NCBI GenBank assembly: GCA_022825925.1
Contig: JAJDVW010000132.1
Span: forward strand, 49,318-113,317
DNA: 64,000 nucleotides
DNA from: Pseudomonadales bacterium
Lineage (GTDB): Bacteria > Pseudomonadota > Gammaproteobacteria > Pseudomonadales > Azotimanducaceae
Direction: 5' to 3'
Shown one piece after another: positions 38,277-48,439 of the stretch. Made by a program: the position numbers and the translations under genes. How positions within the stretch are numbered: the stretch's first letter is position 1; each line of letters begins with the position of its first letter. The notes beneath the pieces were generated by a model. That model was given only the letters and a program-made list of their open reading frames with translations. It searched no databases and was not told where the DNA came from.

Positions 38277-41200
38277 GTGCGCCTGCGCTTGCCGCCGCCG
38301 AGACGTTCGTTGCCCGGTTTTGGAAGGAGGTTGTTCGTCGTGGCCGCCGTGGCCGCCGTCTGCGCCGCGGCCATGCAGGGCGGCGGACGCATCCTGATCG
38401 CCGCGCTCCCGGAACTGGAACCCCGCGTCAACGCCTGGCTGGCCTCGCGCGACGTGACGGTCCACGGCCTCCGGGGCGGCTGGAGGCACCTGAACCCGGT
38501 CCTCGGCGCGGAGTCGCTTACGCTCCCCGGAGCCGAGTTCCACGACATCGCCCTCGAACTCGACGTCGCCGAGAGCCTGTGGCGCAACCGCATCGTGGCG
38601 CGGCGCTTCGCGGTCGCCGACGCGCGGCTGCGCCTCGAGGAGGGTCCGGCCGGCTGGCGCCTGCAGGGCGCCGGCGAGGGCCCGGCCCCCGACCTCGAGG
38701 CGTTCTTCCGCCATAGCGACGAGGTCCGCCTCGACGCCCGCATCGAGTTCCTGGCCAACGGCGCCGCCGGCACGGTCGACATCGCTTTCTCCGCGCTCAA
38801 CGAGGCGCCGGCGCATCGCTGGCAGGCCGAAGTCTCGACCGACCCCGCCTGCGGCGACTGCTATGCGCGTCTCGACGCGGACATCCGAGAGACCGGGCCG
38901 GGCGTCGGGGACCAGACCGGAGCCGTCGACTTCCAGGCCAGGAAGTTCCGTCTCCCCGTCCCCCTCGCCGAGGCCCTGGGCGTGCCGGCGCTGGTCCTCC
39001 ACGCGACCGGGCAGTGGTCCGCCGATGGCGTGGGCGCGGCGGCCCGGACGGAACTGCACCTGTCGGACATCGCCCTCGCGGGCAACCCGGCGAGTCTGAC
39101 GATCCGCGCGACCGCCGCCGGAGCCCACGGTCTGTACCGCGGCGTCGGATCGCTGCGGGCCGCGACGCCCGACACGGAAACGTCGCTCGAGGACATCGGT
39201 TTCGCCGCGGATGCAGCCGGCGCCCTGACCCTGTGGACGGACCTGCTGGACCTCGGGGCATGGAACGCCCTGTTCGTCTCCGCGCTCGGCGCGGGGGGGA
39301 CGCTGGGCCGGTGGTTGCAGGGCGTGGACGCGCGCGGCCAACTCCGGGACGTACAACTGCACGTGGACCGGGAGGGCATCGCCTACGAGGGACTGCTGCG
39401 GGGCGTCTACACGAAGAGTTTCAACGGCATCCCCCAGTTCGAAGACGCGGGCGGTCGACTGCAGGGACACCCGAACGCCTTGCGGATAGCGCTCGCCGGC
39501 GCCCCCCTGCGTGCCGCGATGCCGGAGCACTTCGACGGCAGGTGGAGTTACGACAGCGCCGCGGGGGAGATCACCCTCTGGTTCGAACCCGGCCACCTGG
39601 GCCTGCGAGGCACGGGCGACCTCCTGTCCGAGCAGGCCGGGGTCGAACTCGGGTTGGCGTTGACCCGGCCCCACGACCCGCTCGAAGGACACCTGTCGAT
39701 GGTGGCGCGCGTCGACGGCGCGACGGTAGGCCATGCCAGGCAGTTCCTGCCCCGGGAGCTGCGGGGGGAACTGCGCTCCTGGCTGGATGCGGGCCTCGTC
39801 AGCGGGCGGCTCGCGGACGTCGCAATCGCCTACCACGGCCACACGCGCACGCTGCCCGACCTGCCGATGCGCAGGATCGCCCTGACCGGGGACGTTCGTG
39901 ACGGCGTGGTCGCCTACCACCCCGACTGGCCGGCTGCGGAGTCGCTCTCCGGGCGCGTCACCGTCAGCGGCGCCGCCGTGCGCGGGCGCTTCGACGCCGG
40001 CTCATCGCTCGGCCTGTCGGTCCAGGGTCTGCAGGTCGACGTGCCCGGCGACGCGGATTACGTGGACGTGGGCGTGCAGGCGCGACCCTCTGCCGGCGAA
40101 GCCCTTGCGTTCGCGTTCGCGACGCCGATCGAGGACTTCGTGCAGTTCGCCTGCGAGTGCTGGACCGGCACCGGTCCGGTGGGGATAGACGCCACGCTCC
40201 GGATACCTTTCGGCGGCCCGCCCGAACCCGGCGACGTGGCCGCGACCTTCGACCTCGACGGGGTCTCCCTCGACCTGACCGACCTCCGCCTGCAGTTCCA
40301 CGACCTCGCCGGCGCCGCACGCTTCCGCACGCCCCACCACCTCGCGGCCGAGGGTGTGGAGGGAACGTTGTTCGGCTTCCCCGTGCGGATCGACGCGGCC
40401 TCCGACGAGAACGCGGTCTCGTTCGCCCTCGCGGGACACGGCCGCGTGGAGGACGTCTTCGCGGTGCTGGACGTCCACGACCCGGCCGCGGCGACCGCAG
40501 CGATGGCGCCGTCGGCGGTCGTCGACGGGGAGTTCGACTTCGACGCCACGTTCGATTTCTTTGCCGCGAGTCACCGCCCGCCGGTGCTGCGGGTCTCGAC
40601 CGACGCCCTGGGCGTGACCCTCGACCTGCCGGCGCCCCTCGCCAAGGACGCGGCGACGGCCCGACCGCTGTCGACGCGCATGGTGTTCTCGGGCGACACC
40701 GTGTTCGCGGACGGCAACGACGAGGTGTCGTCCTGGTGGCTGCGGGTCGCGCCGGACGCGGAGCTTCGGGGCGCGGTCGGCATCGGCGTCCCGCCCAGGC
40801 CGCCCGAGGCCGTTCCCGACGGAGTCACCATCGCGGGGGCGCTCCGGCACTTCGATGCCTCCGGCGCCTCCACGTTGTCCGACGCACCGGTCCGCTGGCG
40901 GCTCGACGATCTGGCCGTCCACCGGATCCGGCTGCACGACATCGAACTGACGAACGCGCGCCTGCAAGGGTCCGGAGGGCCCGGGGAACTCGCGCTCCAG
41001 TTCGACAGCGACGAAATGACCGGATCCGTGGCCGTCTATCCCGACCGGCCGTTGCGGCTCGACGTCGCCGAGGTGCGCCTGCCCGGAGGAGAGACCGGCG
41101 TCGACCCCGTTCACGTGTCGGTCATCCCGCTGTTGCCGGCGGCGGATGTCGAGATCCGGCGCGTCCTGCTGGACGGTGAGCACTACGGAAGCTGGCGCTT

Positions 41201-42029
41201 CGGGGTCCGACCCGCGGAGGACGCCGTCCACTTCGCGAACGTGTCCGGCGACATCAAGGGTCTGCGCATAGACGCCCTCGAGGACATCGTCTGGACCCAG
41301 GGCAACGAGTCGCGCTTCCGCGGCACGGTGACGGCGTCGAACCTGGCCTCCGTGCTGCCCGCCTGGGGCTACGCGACGAGCGTCGAGAGCACCGACGTCG
41401 ACATCCGGGGCGACGTTACCTGGCCCGGCTCCCCGCTCAACTTCCAGCTCGATCACCTGTCCGGCGACATCGGCCTCACGGTGACCGAAGGGCGCTTCCT
41501 CGACGTCGGGGAAGTGCCGGCCGGACGCATCCTGACGCTGCTCGATTTCTCGAAGGTCGCGCAGAGGCTGAAGCTCGACTTCTCCGACGTCTTCGGGAGG
41601 GGGATCGGCTTCGAACGCATACGGGCCTCGACGAGCCTCGACCGGGGCGTGCTGCACTTCGAGGAACCTCTCGAGATCCAGGGGCCAGGTTCCGAGTTCC
41701 GGATCTACGGCACCGTCGACTTTCACGACGGCGCCCTCGACAACGAGATGGTCGTCACGCTGCCCCTCTCCTCGAGCCTGCCGTGGTACGCGTTCTGGCT
41801 GGCTTCGACGAACCCGGCCACCGCGGCCGGCGTGCTGCTGGGGCGGGAAGTGTTCAAGCGCCAGATCGAGGCCCTCTCCAGCGCCCGCTACCGCGTCACC
41901 GGGACGCTCGAGGAACCGAAACCGAGCTTCGTCGGCATATTCACCGGCGAGTTCTCGGAAGCCACCCCGGAGGCCGCCGCGCCGGCGCCGGAGGCACAGA
42001 CCGACGCGCAGCAGGGACCGCACGAGTGA
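38277..42029 (+). CDS. yhdP: AsmA-like bridge protein YhdP
   Basis: A 1250-aa envelope protein (E. coli YhdP 1266 aa) thought to carry phospholipid between inner and outer membranes. N-terminal membrane anchor at about 18-36 ([19 protein letters not shown]), then a long repetitive beta-groove, and a C-terminal AsmA-like/DUF3971 part with [38 protein letters not shown] and [19 protein letters not shown] 38277 is used, with GGGGG upstream; TATGAT directly before it might also act as a -10 box. GTGA overlap with tldD. Confidence 0.93.
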   Translation: MRLRLPPPRRSLPGFGRRLFVVAAVAAVCAAAMQGGGRILIAALPELEPRVNAWLASRDVTVHGLRGGWRHLNPVLGAESLTLPGAEFHDIALELDVAESLWRNRIVARRFAVADARLRLEEGPAGWRLQGAGEGPAPDLEAFFRHSDEVRLDARIEFLANGAAGTVDIAFSALNEAPAHRWQAEVSTDPACGDCYARLDADIRETGPGVGDQTGAVDFQARKFRLPVPLAEALGVPALVLHATGQWSADGVGAAARTELHLSDIALAGNPASLTIRATAAGAHGLYRGVGSLRAATPDTETSLEDIGFAADAAGALTLWTDLLDLGAWNALFVSALGAGGTLGRWLQGVDARGQLRDVQLHVDREGIAYEGLLRGVYTKSFNGIPQFEDAGGRLQGHPNALRIALAGAPLRAAMPEHFDGRWSYDSAAGEITLWFEPGHLGLRGTGDLLSEQAGVELGLALTRPHDPLEGHLSMVARVDGATVGHARQFLPRELRGELRSWLDAGLVSGRLADVAIAYHGHTRTLPDLPMRRIALTGDVRDGVVAYHPDWPAAESLSGRVTVSGAAVRGRFDAGSSLGLSVQGLQVDVPGDADYVDVGVQARPSAGEALAFAFATPIEDFVQFACECWTGTGPVGIDATLRIPFGGPPEPGDVAATFDLDGVSLDLTDLRLQFHDLAGAARFRTPHHLAAEGVEGTLFGFPVRIDAASDENAVSFALAGHGRVEDVFAVLDVHDPAAATAAMAPSAVVDGEFDFDATFDFFAASHRPPVLRVSTDALGVTLDLPAPLAKDAATARPLSTRMVFSGDTVFADGNDEVSSWWLRVAPDAELRGAVGIGVPPRPPEAVPDGVTIAGALRHFDASGASTLSDAPVRWRLDDLAVHRIRLHDIELTNARLQGSGGPGELALQFDSDEMTGSVAVYPDRPLRLDVAEVRLPGGETGVDPVHVSVIPLLPAADVEIRRVLLDGEHYGSWRFGVRPAEDAVHFANVSGDIKGLRIDALEDIVWTQGNESRFRGTVTASNLASVLPAWGYATSVESTDVDIRGDVTWPGSPLNFQLDHLSGDIGLTVTEGRFLDVGEVPAGRILTLLDFSKVAQRLKLDFSDVFGRGIGFERIRASTSLDRGVLHFEEPLEIQGPGSEFRIYGTVDFHDGALDNEMVVTLPLSSSLPWYAFWLASTNPATAAGVLLGREVFKRQIEALSSARYRVTGTLEEPKPSFVGIFTGEFSEATPEAAAPAPEAQTDAQQGPHE

Positions 42030-43486
42030 ACGAACCGATCGAAGTCGCCAAGCGCCAGCTCTGGGAAAGCAGCGAGATCGCCGACCGCGACGTGGACCGG
42101 CTCGTCGGCCGGCTGATGCGCCGCGACGTCGACACCGGCGAGCTCTTCTTCCAACACCGCCGGTCGGAGTCCTGGAGCCTGGAGGACGGCGCCGTCAAGG
42201 ACGGCTACTTCAGCGTCGACCGCGGCGTCGGCGTGCGTGCGATCAGCGGCGAGAAGACCGGCTTCGCCTATGCCGACGACATCGCGCTGCCCGCGCTCTC
42301 GCAGGCCGCCGACGCGGCGCGGTCCATCGCGCGGGCCGGCGGCGACCGCGCCGTCCAGGCCTATGCCCGGAACGCGGCGACCCCCCGCTACGCGGCCCTG
42401 GATCCCATCGGCTCCGCCAGCGACGACGACAAGGTGGCCGTGCTGTCGCGCGTCGACGCCTTCGCGCGCGACCTCGACCCCCGGGTCACGGAGGTCACCG
42501 CCCGGATCGCGGCCAGCCAGGAGATCCACCTCGTCGTCGCCAGCGACGGCACCCTGGCGGGAGACATCCGTCCGCTGGTCCGCTTCGACGTCACGGTGAT
42601 CGCGGAACGGGACGGCCGTCGCGAACGCGGCTTCGGCGGCAGCGGCGGCCGGCACGACCTCGGGTCGATCCTGGCCGGGGGCGCCGACGGGTCCGACGGG
42701 ACTCCCGAGCAGGTCGCGCGCGAGGCGGTGCGTCAGGCGTTGCTCAACCTCGACGCCGTCGACGCGCCGGCCGGCTCGATGCCCGTCGTGCTCGGTCCCG
42801 GTTGGCCGGGCGTCCTGCTGCACGAGGCGGTGGGACATGGCCTGGAAGGGGACTTCAACCGCAAGGGCACCTCCACCTACTCCGGCCGCGTCGGCGAGCG
42901 GATCGCCTCGAGCCTGTGCACCGTGATCGACGACGCCACCCTCGCCGACCGTCGCGGCTCGCTGACCGTCGACGACGAGGGGACCGCCGGGCAGCGGACG
43001 GTCCTGATCGAGAACGGCGTGCTCACGGGGTACATGCAGGACAAGCTCAACGCCCGGCTGATGGGCGCGGCGCCCACCGGCAACGGACGGCGCCAGTCGT
43101 ACGCGCACGTCCCGATGCCGCGCATGACCAACACCTTCCTGCTCGATGGCGAGTCGGCGCCGGAGGAGATCCTCGCCAGCGTCGATCGCGGGATCTTCGC
43201 CGTGAGCTTCGGCGGCGGCCAGGTCGACATCGCCTCCGGCCGATTCACGTTCTCGGCGACCGAGGCCTACCTGATCGAGGACGGCCGGGTCACCGCGCCC
43301 ATCCGGGGCGCCACGCTGATCGGCAACGGTCCCGACATCATGACGCGCGTGTCGATGGTCGGCAGCGACCTCGAACTCGACCGCGGCGTGGGCGTGTGCG
43401 GCAAGGACGGCCAGAGCGTGCCCGTCGGCGTGGGGCAGCCGACGCTGAAGATCGACCGGATCACCGTCGGCGGGACGCGTTCCTGA
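42026..43486 (+). CDS. tldD: Metalloprotease TldD
   Basis: A 486-aa subunit of the TldD/TldE (PmbA) peptidase that trims small peptides. The zinc motif H266-E-A-V-G-H271 with [12 protein letters not shown] is intact and the C-terminal [26 protein letters not shown] is typical. GTG start overlaps the yhdP stop. The partner gene pmbA is 580 nt downstream, with darP between on the opposite strand, as in E. coli. Confidence 0.97.
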   Translation: MNEPIEVAKRQLWESSEIADRDVDRLVGRLMRRDVDTGELFFQHRRSESWSLEDGAVKDGYFSVDRGVGVRAISGEKTGFAYADDIALPALSQAADAARSIARAGGDRAVQAYARNAATPRYAALDPIGSASDDDKVAVLSRVDAFARDLDPRVTEVTARIAASQEIHLVVASDGTLAGDIRPLVRFDVTVIAERDGRRERGFGGSGGRHDLGSILAGGADGSDGTPEQVAREAVRQALLNLDAVDAPAGSMPVVLGPGWPGVLLHEAVGHGLEGDFNRKGTSTYSGRVGERIASSLCTVIDDATLADRRGSLTVDDEGTAGQRTVLIENGVLTGYMQDKLNARLMGAAPTGNGRRQSYAHVPMPRMTNTFLLDGESAPEEILASVDRGIFAVSFGGGQVDIASGRFTFSATEAYLIEDGRVTAPIRGATLIGNGPDIMTRVSMVGSDLELDRGVGVCGKDGQSVPVGVGQPTLKIDRITVGGTRS

Positions 43487-43511
43487 CGACGGTTCCTCGC
43501 TGCACCGCCGG

Positions 43512-44048
43512 TCAATCCGAGCCGTCGGCGCGATCCTCCCGTTCCTCTCTTTCCCGGAGGAGCCGAAACAGCCGGCGCGCGAGATCCGCGCGCACCGCCG
43601 GATCCCGCGCCCGCCGCGTGCGGGCGATCAACCGCCGCAGCGACTGCACGTCGGTCCCCGGATACAGGCCAACGTACTCGGTGAGCGCCTCCGGCTCGGC
43701 GAGCAGGCGCTCCCGCCAGCGCTCGAGCCGGCGGTTCCGGCCGCGCTCCTCCGGCGTGAACTCGGTCACCCGGGCCAGGCCGGCCGCTATGGCATCGCGG
43801 TCCTCGTTGCGCATCAGGCGCCCGATGCGCTGCAACTGACGCCGCCGAGCCTCGCGTTGCGACAGCCCCCGGTATGCGTCCAGCGCATCGGACAATGCCT
43901 CGCTGACCGGAATGCGGGCGAGCCGCTCGGGGTCCATGCGCGTCAAGGCCTCACCCAGGCGGCGCGCCTCCCTGGCGTCGCGCTTGCGGGCGGACTTGCT
44001 GACCGCGGGCGCACGGTCGGCCTCTGGCGACCCACCGTCGGTCTTCAT
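43512..44048 (-). CDS. darP: Ribosome-associated protein DarP (YjgA, DUF615)
   Basis: A 178-aa basic, helical protein that takes part in late 50S subunit assembly. Family pattern: SKSARKRDAREARRLGEAL, RREARRRQLQRIGRLMR and LRRLIARTRRA. Convergent with tldD (25 nt) and divergent from pmbA with only 18 nt between the two ATG codons. Confidence 0.93.
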   Translation of the reverse strand: MKTDGGSPEADRAPAVSKSARKRDAREARRLGEALTRMDPERLARIPVSEALSDALDAYRGLSQREARRRQLQRIGRLMRNEDRDAIAAGLARVTEFTPEERGRNRRLERWRERLLAEPEALTEYVGLYPGTDVQSLRRLIARTRRARDPAVRADLARRLFRLLREREEREDRADGSD

Positions 44049-44066
44049 GTCGGCTATGCTACCGGA

Positions 44067-45410
44067 ATGTCCCGGGCACTCACGGAAGTCGCGGAACAGG
44101 AGCGCGAGCTCAAGGATCTGGTGGCGGGCATCCTGGAGGAAGCGCGCCGCCAGGGCGCGTCCGCGGCGGAGGTGTCGGTGAGCGAAGACGAGGGGCTGAC
44201 CGTCTCCGTCCGCCAGCGCGACCTCGAGACCGTGGAGTTCAACCGCGACCGGGGCTTCGGCATCACCGTCTACGTCGGCGACCGCAAGGGGTCCGCCAGC
44301 ACCTCCGACGCCAGCCCGGATGCCGTGCGCACGACCGTGCGGGCGGCGCTCGCCATCGCGCGCCATACCGGGGGGGACCCCTGCAACGGCCTTGCCGACC
44401 GCGAGCGGATCGCGACCGAGTGGCCGGAGCTCGATCTCTACCATCCCTGGGACGCCGGGCCGGACGACCTGCGGGAACTGGCGCTCGAGATGGAAGCCGC
44501 CGGGCTCGACCACGACCCGCGGATCGTCAACTCGGAAGGCGCACAGATGTCTACCCAGCGCGGCTGCCGCGTCTACGGCAACAGCCACGGCTTCCTGGGC
44601 GCCACCCGCGCCACGCGCCACGGCGGGACCTGCGTCATGATCGCCCGGGACGACCGCGGCATGCAGCGCGACTACTGGTACAGCGTAGCCCGGGACGCCG
44701 CCGACCTCGAAGACCCCGTCGGCGTCGGCGAGCAGGCGGCGCAACGCACCGTCGCGCGGCTGGGGGCCCGACCCGTCACCACGGGTTCGTGGCCGGTGCT
44801 GTTCAGCCCACGGATCGCGGCGGGGGTGCTGGGGCACCTCATGGGGGCGATCAGCGGGGGGGCGCTCTACCGCCGTGCCTCGTACCTGGTGGACGCCCTC
44901 GGGCGCGACGTCGCCGCGAAGTCACTCACGCTGGCAGAGCATCCGCATCTGCCCAAGGCCCTCGGCAGCGCCGGCTTCGACGGCGACGGGGTGGCGACCG
45001 CCGGCAAGGCGTTCGTCGAGAACGGGCGCCTGACGAGCTACGTCCTCGATACCTATGCGGCACGCCGCCTCGGCATGGAGACCACGGGGAACGCGGGGGG
45101 CGTCTTCAATCTCGCCGTCGAATGCGACGCCGTCGCGCCCGAGGCGTTGATGGAGGAGATGGGCACGGGGCTCGTCGTCAACGAGCTCATGGGACAGGGC
45201 GTGAACCTGGTGTCGGGCGACTACTCCCGCGGCGCCGCGGGTTTCTGGGTGGAGGACGGCAAACCCGCCTTTCCGGTCGACGAGATCACCATCGCCTCCA
45301 ACCTCGACGCCATGTTCAAGGGCATCGCCGGCGTCGGCGACGACGTCGACACCCGCGGCAACATCCGCACCGGCTCCGTCCTGGTCAATTCGATGACCGT
45401 CGCCGCCTGA
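44067..45410 (+). CDS. pmbA: Metalloprotease subunit PmbA (TldE)
   Basis: A 447-aa non-catalytic partner of TldD, lacking the HExxxH motif as expected. Family marks: FNRDRGFGITVYVGDRKGSAS, FSPRIAAGVLGHLMGAISGGALY, NLAVECD and GDYSRGAAGFWVEDGK. ATG 44067 follows a GGA-like ribosome site in a very short divergent spacer. Confidence 0.97.
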   Translation: MSRALTEVAEQERELKDLVAGILEEARRQGASAAEVSVSEDEGLTVSVRQRDLETVEFNRDRGFGITVYVGDRKGSASTSDASPDAVRTTVRAALAIARHTGGDPCNGLADRERIATEWPELDLYHPWDAGPDDLRELALEMEAAGLDHDPRIVNSEGAQMSTQRGCRVYGNSHGFLGATRATRHGGTCVMIARDDRGMQRDYWYSVARDAADLEDPVGVGEQAAQRTVARLGARPVTTGSWPVLFSPRIAAGVLGHLMGAISGGALYRRASYLVDALGRDVAAKSLTLAEHPHLPKALGSAGFDGDGVATAGKAFVENGRLTSYVLDTYAARRLGMETTGNAGGVFNLAVECDAVAPEALMEEMGTGLVVNELMGQGVNLVSGDYSRGAAGFWVEDGKPAFPVDEITIASNLDAMFKGIAGVGDDVDTRGNIRTGSVLVNSMTVAA

Positions 45411-45431
45411 GCTTCGGGGGCTCCCGCCCAC

Positions 45432-46769
45432 TCACCCGTACACGAGGGTCGCGAGCCCGAGGAACGTAAAGAACCCCGCCACATCCGTGATCGTCGTCAG
45501 CACGACCCCGCCGGCGATCGCGGGATCGACGTCCAGCATCGCGAGCAGCGAAGGCAGCAGGCTCCCGGCGATGGCCGCGACAAGAATGTTGATGACCATC
45601 GCAAGGGCGATGACTCCGCCCAGCGTCGCGTCCTGGAACGCCAGCGCCGCGGCCGTCGCGACGAGCGCGGCCCACAGCAACCCGTTGAGCGCGGCGATCA
45701 GGAGTTCCCGGTTGAGGAACCAGCCGAGGTTGGCAGGGGCGATCTGCCCGAGCGCCATGCCCCGTATGACCAGCGTCAAGGTCTGCGTCCCGGCGATGCC
45801 GCCCATGCTCGCCACGATGGGCATCAGGACAGCGAGCGCGACGACCTCCGCGATGGTCTCCTCGAAGACGTTGATCACGGCCGCGGCCAGGAACGCCGTG
45901 ATGAGGTTCACCCCCAGCCAGGTAGCGCGGCGGCGCGCCGACCGGAGCACCGGCGTGAACGTCTCCTCGTCGGTCTCGAGACCGGCCTGCGCGAGCAGCG
46001 TCTCGTCCGCGTCCTCGATGATGACGTCCACGACATCGTCGATGGTGATCCGGCCCGCGAGCCGGCCGTCGGCGGTCACCACCGGCGCGGAGACCAGGTC
46101 CCGCTCGGCGAACAGGCGGGCCACGCGGTCGTCGGACAGATCCACCGGGACGGCCTCCACCTCCGCGTCCATGACTTCCCGGACGGTGACCTTCGGGTCG
46201 GCCGTCAGCAGTCGCGCGACCGGCAGGACGCCGAGGTACGCGTCCGCGCTGTCGACCACGAAGAGCTGGTCCGTGGCATCCGGCAGCGTTCGCCGCCGCC
46301 GCAGGTAACGCATGACCACCTCGATGCTGTGCCGCGGCCGCACCGCCACGGTGTCGGTGTTCATCATGCCGCCGGCGGTGTCGTCGGGATAGGAGAGCAC
46401 GACCTCGACGCGGCCGCGGTGCGCGGCGCTCATCGACTCGAGCACCTGCTGCATCAGCGTGTCCGGGAGCTGCTGCAGGATGTCCGCGAGGTCGTCGGTG
46501 TCGAGTTCGCCGGCGGCCGCGGCCAGGTCGCGCGCATCCATCGCCTCGGCGAGGTCGCCGCGCACCTCGTCGTCGAGACTGTTGAGCACCCCGCCGACGC
46601 GGCCGGGCTCGAGGAGCCCCCACAGGATGCCCCGCACCTTCGGAGGCGTCGCCTCCAGCACGTTCGCGACTTCCGCGTCGTTCATGCTCCGCAGTACGGA
46701 GCGCGTCTCGCCCGACGCGCCCTCGCCTACGGAACGGACGATCTCCGGGAGCCGCCGGGGGGTCTCCAT
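45432..46769 (-). CDS. mgtE: Magnesium transporter MgtE
   Basis: A 445-aa Mg2+ channel. Order: N-terminal helical domain (to about 130), two CBS domains (about 135-255; SYPDDTAGGMMNTDTVAV starts them), then five membrane helices from about 285. ASMGGIAGTQTLTL and TTITDVAGFFTFLGLA are pore-family signatures. Convergent with pmbA. Not linked functionally to the neighbours. Confidence 0.96.
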   Translation of the reverse strand: METPRRLPEIVRSVGEGASGETRSVLRSMNDAEVANVLEATPPKVRGILWGLLEPGRVGGVLNSLDDEVRGDLAEAMDARDLAAAAGELDTDDLADILQQLPDTLMQQVLESMSAAHRGRVEVVLSYPDDTAGGMMNTDTVAVRPRHSIEVVMRYLRRRRTLPDATDQLFVVDSADAYLGVLPVARLLTADPKVTVREVMDAEVEAVPVDLSDDRVARLFAERDLVSAPVVTADGRLAGRITIDDVVDVIIEDADETLLAQAGLETDEETFTPVLRSARRRATWLGVNLITAFLAAAVINVFEETIAEVVALAVLMPIVASMGGIAGTQTLTLVIRGMALGQIAPANLGWFLNRELLIAALNGLLWAALVATAAALAFQDATLGGVIALAMVINILVAAIAGSLLPSLLAMLDVDPAIAGGVVLTTITDVAGFFTFLGLATLVYG

Positions 46770-46785
46770 GGCCGCCAGCGTTCGA

Positions 46786-46814
46786 GGGACGGGACGCCGC
46801 GGGGGCGTCCCCTA
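46786..46814 (-). terminator. Stop-codon-linked hairpin after npr
   Basis: The npr TAG is followed by GGGACGCC, loop CCCGC, GGCGTCCC and GTCCC (stem 46804-46811 with 46791-46798). The layout (TAG, GGG, five variable bases, five-base loop, five complementary bases, CCC, GTCCC) is identical to that after atzF although the variable stem is different. No T-run. Confidence 0.5.
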
Positions 46815-47081
46815 CTCGGCCTCTCCGAAGCGGTCGGCGACGAGCCCCGTCAGCGCCGTGAAGGCCTCGAGGTCGTCCGGCCCGTCCACGCGCAGGACCA
46901 GATCCGTACCCCGCGCGGCGGCCAGCATCATCACCCCCATGATGCTCTTGCCGTCCACCGACTTGTCGCCCACCCGCACCTCGACCGTCGAGGAGAACGT
47001 CTTGGCGAGGTTGACGAACTTCGCCGCCGCCCGGGCATGCAGACCCAACGCGTTGACGACCGTGACGTGCGCCTCGATCAC
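46812..47081 (-). CDS. ptsO: HPr-family phosphocarrier NPr
   Basis: An 89-aa nitrogen-PTS phosphocarrier. The phosphorylated His15 lies in ALGLHARAA and Ser46 in DGKSIMG. GTG 47081 overlaps the RapZ-domain stop (GTGA). Passes phosphate to EIIA-Ntr (ptsN), two genes upstream. EI-Ntr (ptsP) is not in the window. Confidence 0.96.
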   Translation of the reverse strand: MIEAHVTVVNALGLHARAAAKFVNLAKTFSSTVEVRVGDKSVDGKSIMGVMMLAAARGTDLVLRVDGPDDLEAFTALTGLVADRFGEAE

Positions 47082-47446
47082 CCCGCGTTTCCCGTGTGGC
47101 GGACGCTCACGTCCGGCGTGCGGTCGCGCAGGTGGCGGGCCAGCCGCTCCGCCATGTACACCGAACGGTGCTGTCCGCCCGTACAGCCGATGGCGACGTG
47201 CACGGCCGCCCGGTCCCGCGCGGCGAACCTCGGCAGCCAGGTCTCGAGGTAGCCGCGGATGTCGTCGAACATGCGGTCCGCGTCGGGGTCTTCGTCGAGG
47301 AACGCGATCACCGCCGCGTCCCGGCCCGTGAGCGCCCGCAGCGGTTCGACCCAGTGCGGATTGGCGAGGCAACGCACGTCGAACACGAAGTCCGCGTCGG
47401 GGGGCAGCCCGTGCTTGTAGCCGAAAGAACTGACGAGCACCTTCAT
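47078..47446 (-). CDS. RapZ C-terminal domain only
   Basis: A 122-aa protein matching only the C-terminal domain of RapZ (VLVSSFGYKHGLPPDADFVFDVRCLANPHW, IGCTGGQHRSVYMAE). Full RapZ is about 284 aa with an N-terminal P-loop domain; here the ATG overlaps the ptsN stop (ATGA), leaving no room for it. The C-terminal domain is the part that binds RNA and GlcN6P in E. coli, so binding may persist without the nucleotide-binding half. It keeps the usual ptsN-rapZ-npr position. Confidence 0.9.
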   Translation of the reverse strand: MKVLVSSFGYKHGLPPDADFVFDVRCLANPHWVEPLRALTGRDAAVIAFLDEDPDADRMFDDIRGYLETWLPRFAARDRAAVHVAIGCTGGQHRSVYMAERLARHLRDRTPDVSVRHTGNAG

Positions 47447-47910
47447 GCGGCGGCGCGGCCCACCATCCGCAGCAGCGTCTCCCGGAGTTCCGCGTCGTCC
47501 TCCGCGCGGCGCAGCATCTTCCTGTTGGCGGGCAGATCGAACGCCTGCGCGAGGGCGCCGAGTATCTCGAGGTGGCGCCGCGCCTCGTCGTCGGGAACGA
47601 CCAGCACGAACAGCAGGTCGACGGGCAGCCCGTCCGGCGCGTCGAAATCGAGCGGTACCGCCAGCCGCAGCAGGGCCGCGGCCGGCCGGACGCAGGGCAT
47701 CCTGCAGTGCGGAATCGCCACGCCGTCCCCCAGGCAGGTGTTGCCCAGTCGCTCGCGCGCGAGGAGTCCTTCGAGGAGACGCCGGGGCTCCAGGTCCGGG
47801 CGGTCACCCGCGATGATCTCGCTCGCCCGCTCGAGGGCCGCCTTCTTCGACGCGGCCCGGTGACCCGCGCGCGTGCAGGACGGAAGCAGAAGCTCGTGGA
47901 AGTCGGTCAT
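47443..47910 (-). CDS. ptsN: PTS IIA-Ntr regulatory protein
   Basis: A 155-aa EIIA-Ntr. Phosphorylated His68 in GVAIPHCR, with LLEGLLARERLGNTCLGDG before it. The frame is open for 22 more codons upstream, but ATG 47910 (MTDFHELLLP) gives the normal N-terminus; upstream codons overlap the repeat at 47932-47980. Regulates nitrogen and potassium metabolism through its phosphorylation state. Confidence 0.95.
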   Translation of the reverse strand: MTDFHELLLPSCTRAGHRAASKKAALERASEIIAGDRPDLEPRRLLEGLLARERLGNTCLGDGVAIPHCRMPCVRPAAALLRLAVPLDFDAPDGLPVDLLFVLVVPDDEARRHLEILGALAQAFDLPANRKMLRRAEDDAELRETLLRMVGRAAA

Positions 47911-47931
47911 CGATGGCCCAGCCTCGACCAG

Positions 47932-47980
47932 GGGCTTGCGCCGTGGAATTGAACGGCAGTGGACTCTACGGCGCAAGCCC
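47932..47980. repeat. Inverted repeat between ptsN and hpf
   Basis: GGGCTTGCGCCGT (47932-47944) and ACGGCGCAAGCCC (47968-47980) form a perfect 13-bp inverted repeat with a 23-nt loop. The right arm with flanks (TCTACGGCGCAAGCCCA) recurs at 35079-35095 in the mreB promoter region. Confidence 0.6.
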
Positions 47981-48027
47981 AGGGCGAGGTGGGGGCTCAG
48001 GGCCGGCGAGGCGCCTTGCGGGGCTTC

Positions 48028-48330
48028 CTAGTTGCTCCGCACCCGGTGGTCGTGGACCTTTTCCTTGTGCTTGACGACCTGTCGGTCGAGCTTGTCCAGC
48101 AACGCGTCGATCGCCGCGTAGAGGTCCGTGTCGTCCGCGTTCGCGAAGAGCTCGGCCCCATTGGTGTGGACCGTGGCTTCCGCACGCTGCACGAGCTTGT
48201 TCACGGAGAGGATCACGTGCACGTTGGTGATGTGGTCGTCGTGGCGTTGCAGGCGCGACATCTTGTTCCTGACGTACGCCTTCAGCGCGTCCGTGACGTC
48301 GATGTGCCGTCCTGAGATGCTGAGCTGCAT
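48028..48330 (-). CDS. hpf: Ribosome hibernation promoting factor, short HPF
   Basis: A 100-aa short-form HPF (MQLSISGRHIDVTDALKAYVRNK; VQRAEATVHTNGAELFA; HKEKVHDHR) that binds the 30S A/P sites and aids 100S dimer formation. A perfect AAGGAGG precedes the ATG. Same strand and order as in E. coli, downstream of rpoN. Confidence 0.96.
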   Translation of the reverse strand: MQLSISGRHIDVTDALKAYVRNKMSRLQRHDDHITNVHVILSVNKLVQRAEATVHTNGAELFANADDTDLYAAIDALLDKLDRQVVKHKEKVHDHRVRSN

Positions 48331-48439
48331 GAAACCTCCTTGCCACCGTCACCGCCGTCGGTCCGGCGCGCCAGCAGCCCCCGCGGGGCAGGACCAAGTG
48401 TACACGGGGACGCCCATGCGTTGCCGGGCGCCCGGCGGG

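Noticed and set aside
47443..47976. 177-aa version of PtsN
   Set aside because: The extra 22 residues are Arg-rich, overlap an inverted repeat, and are not part of the EIIA fold.
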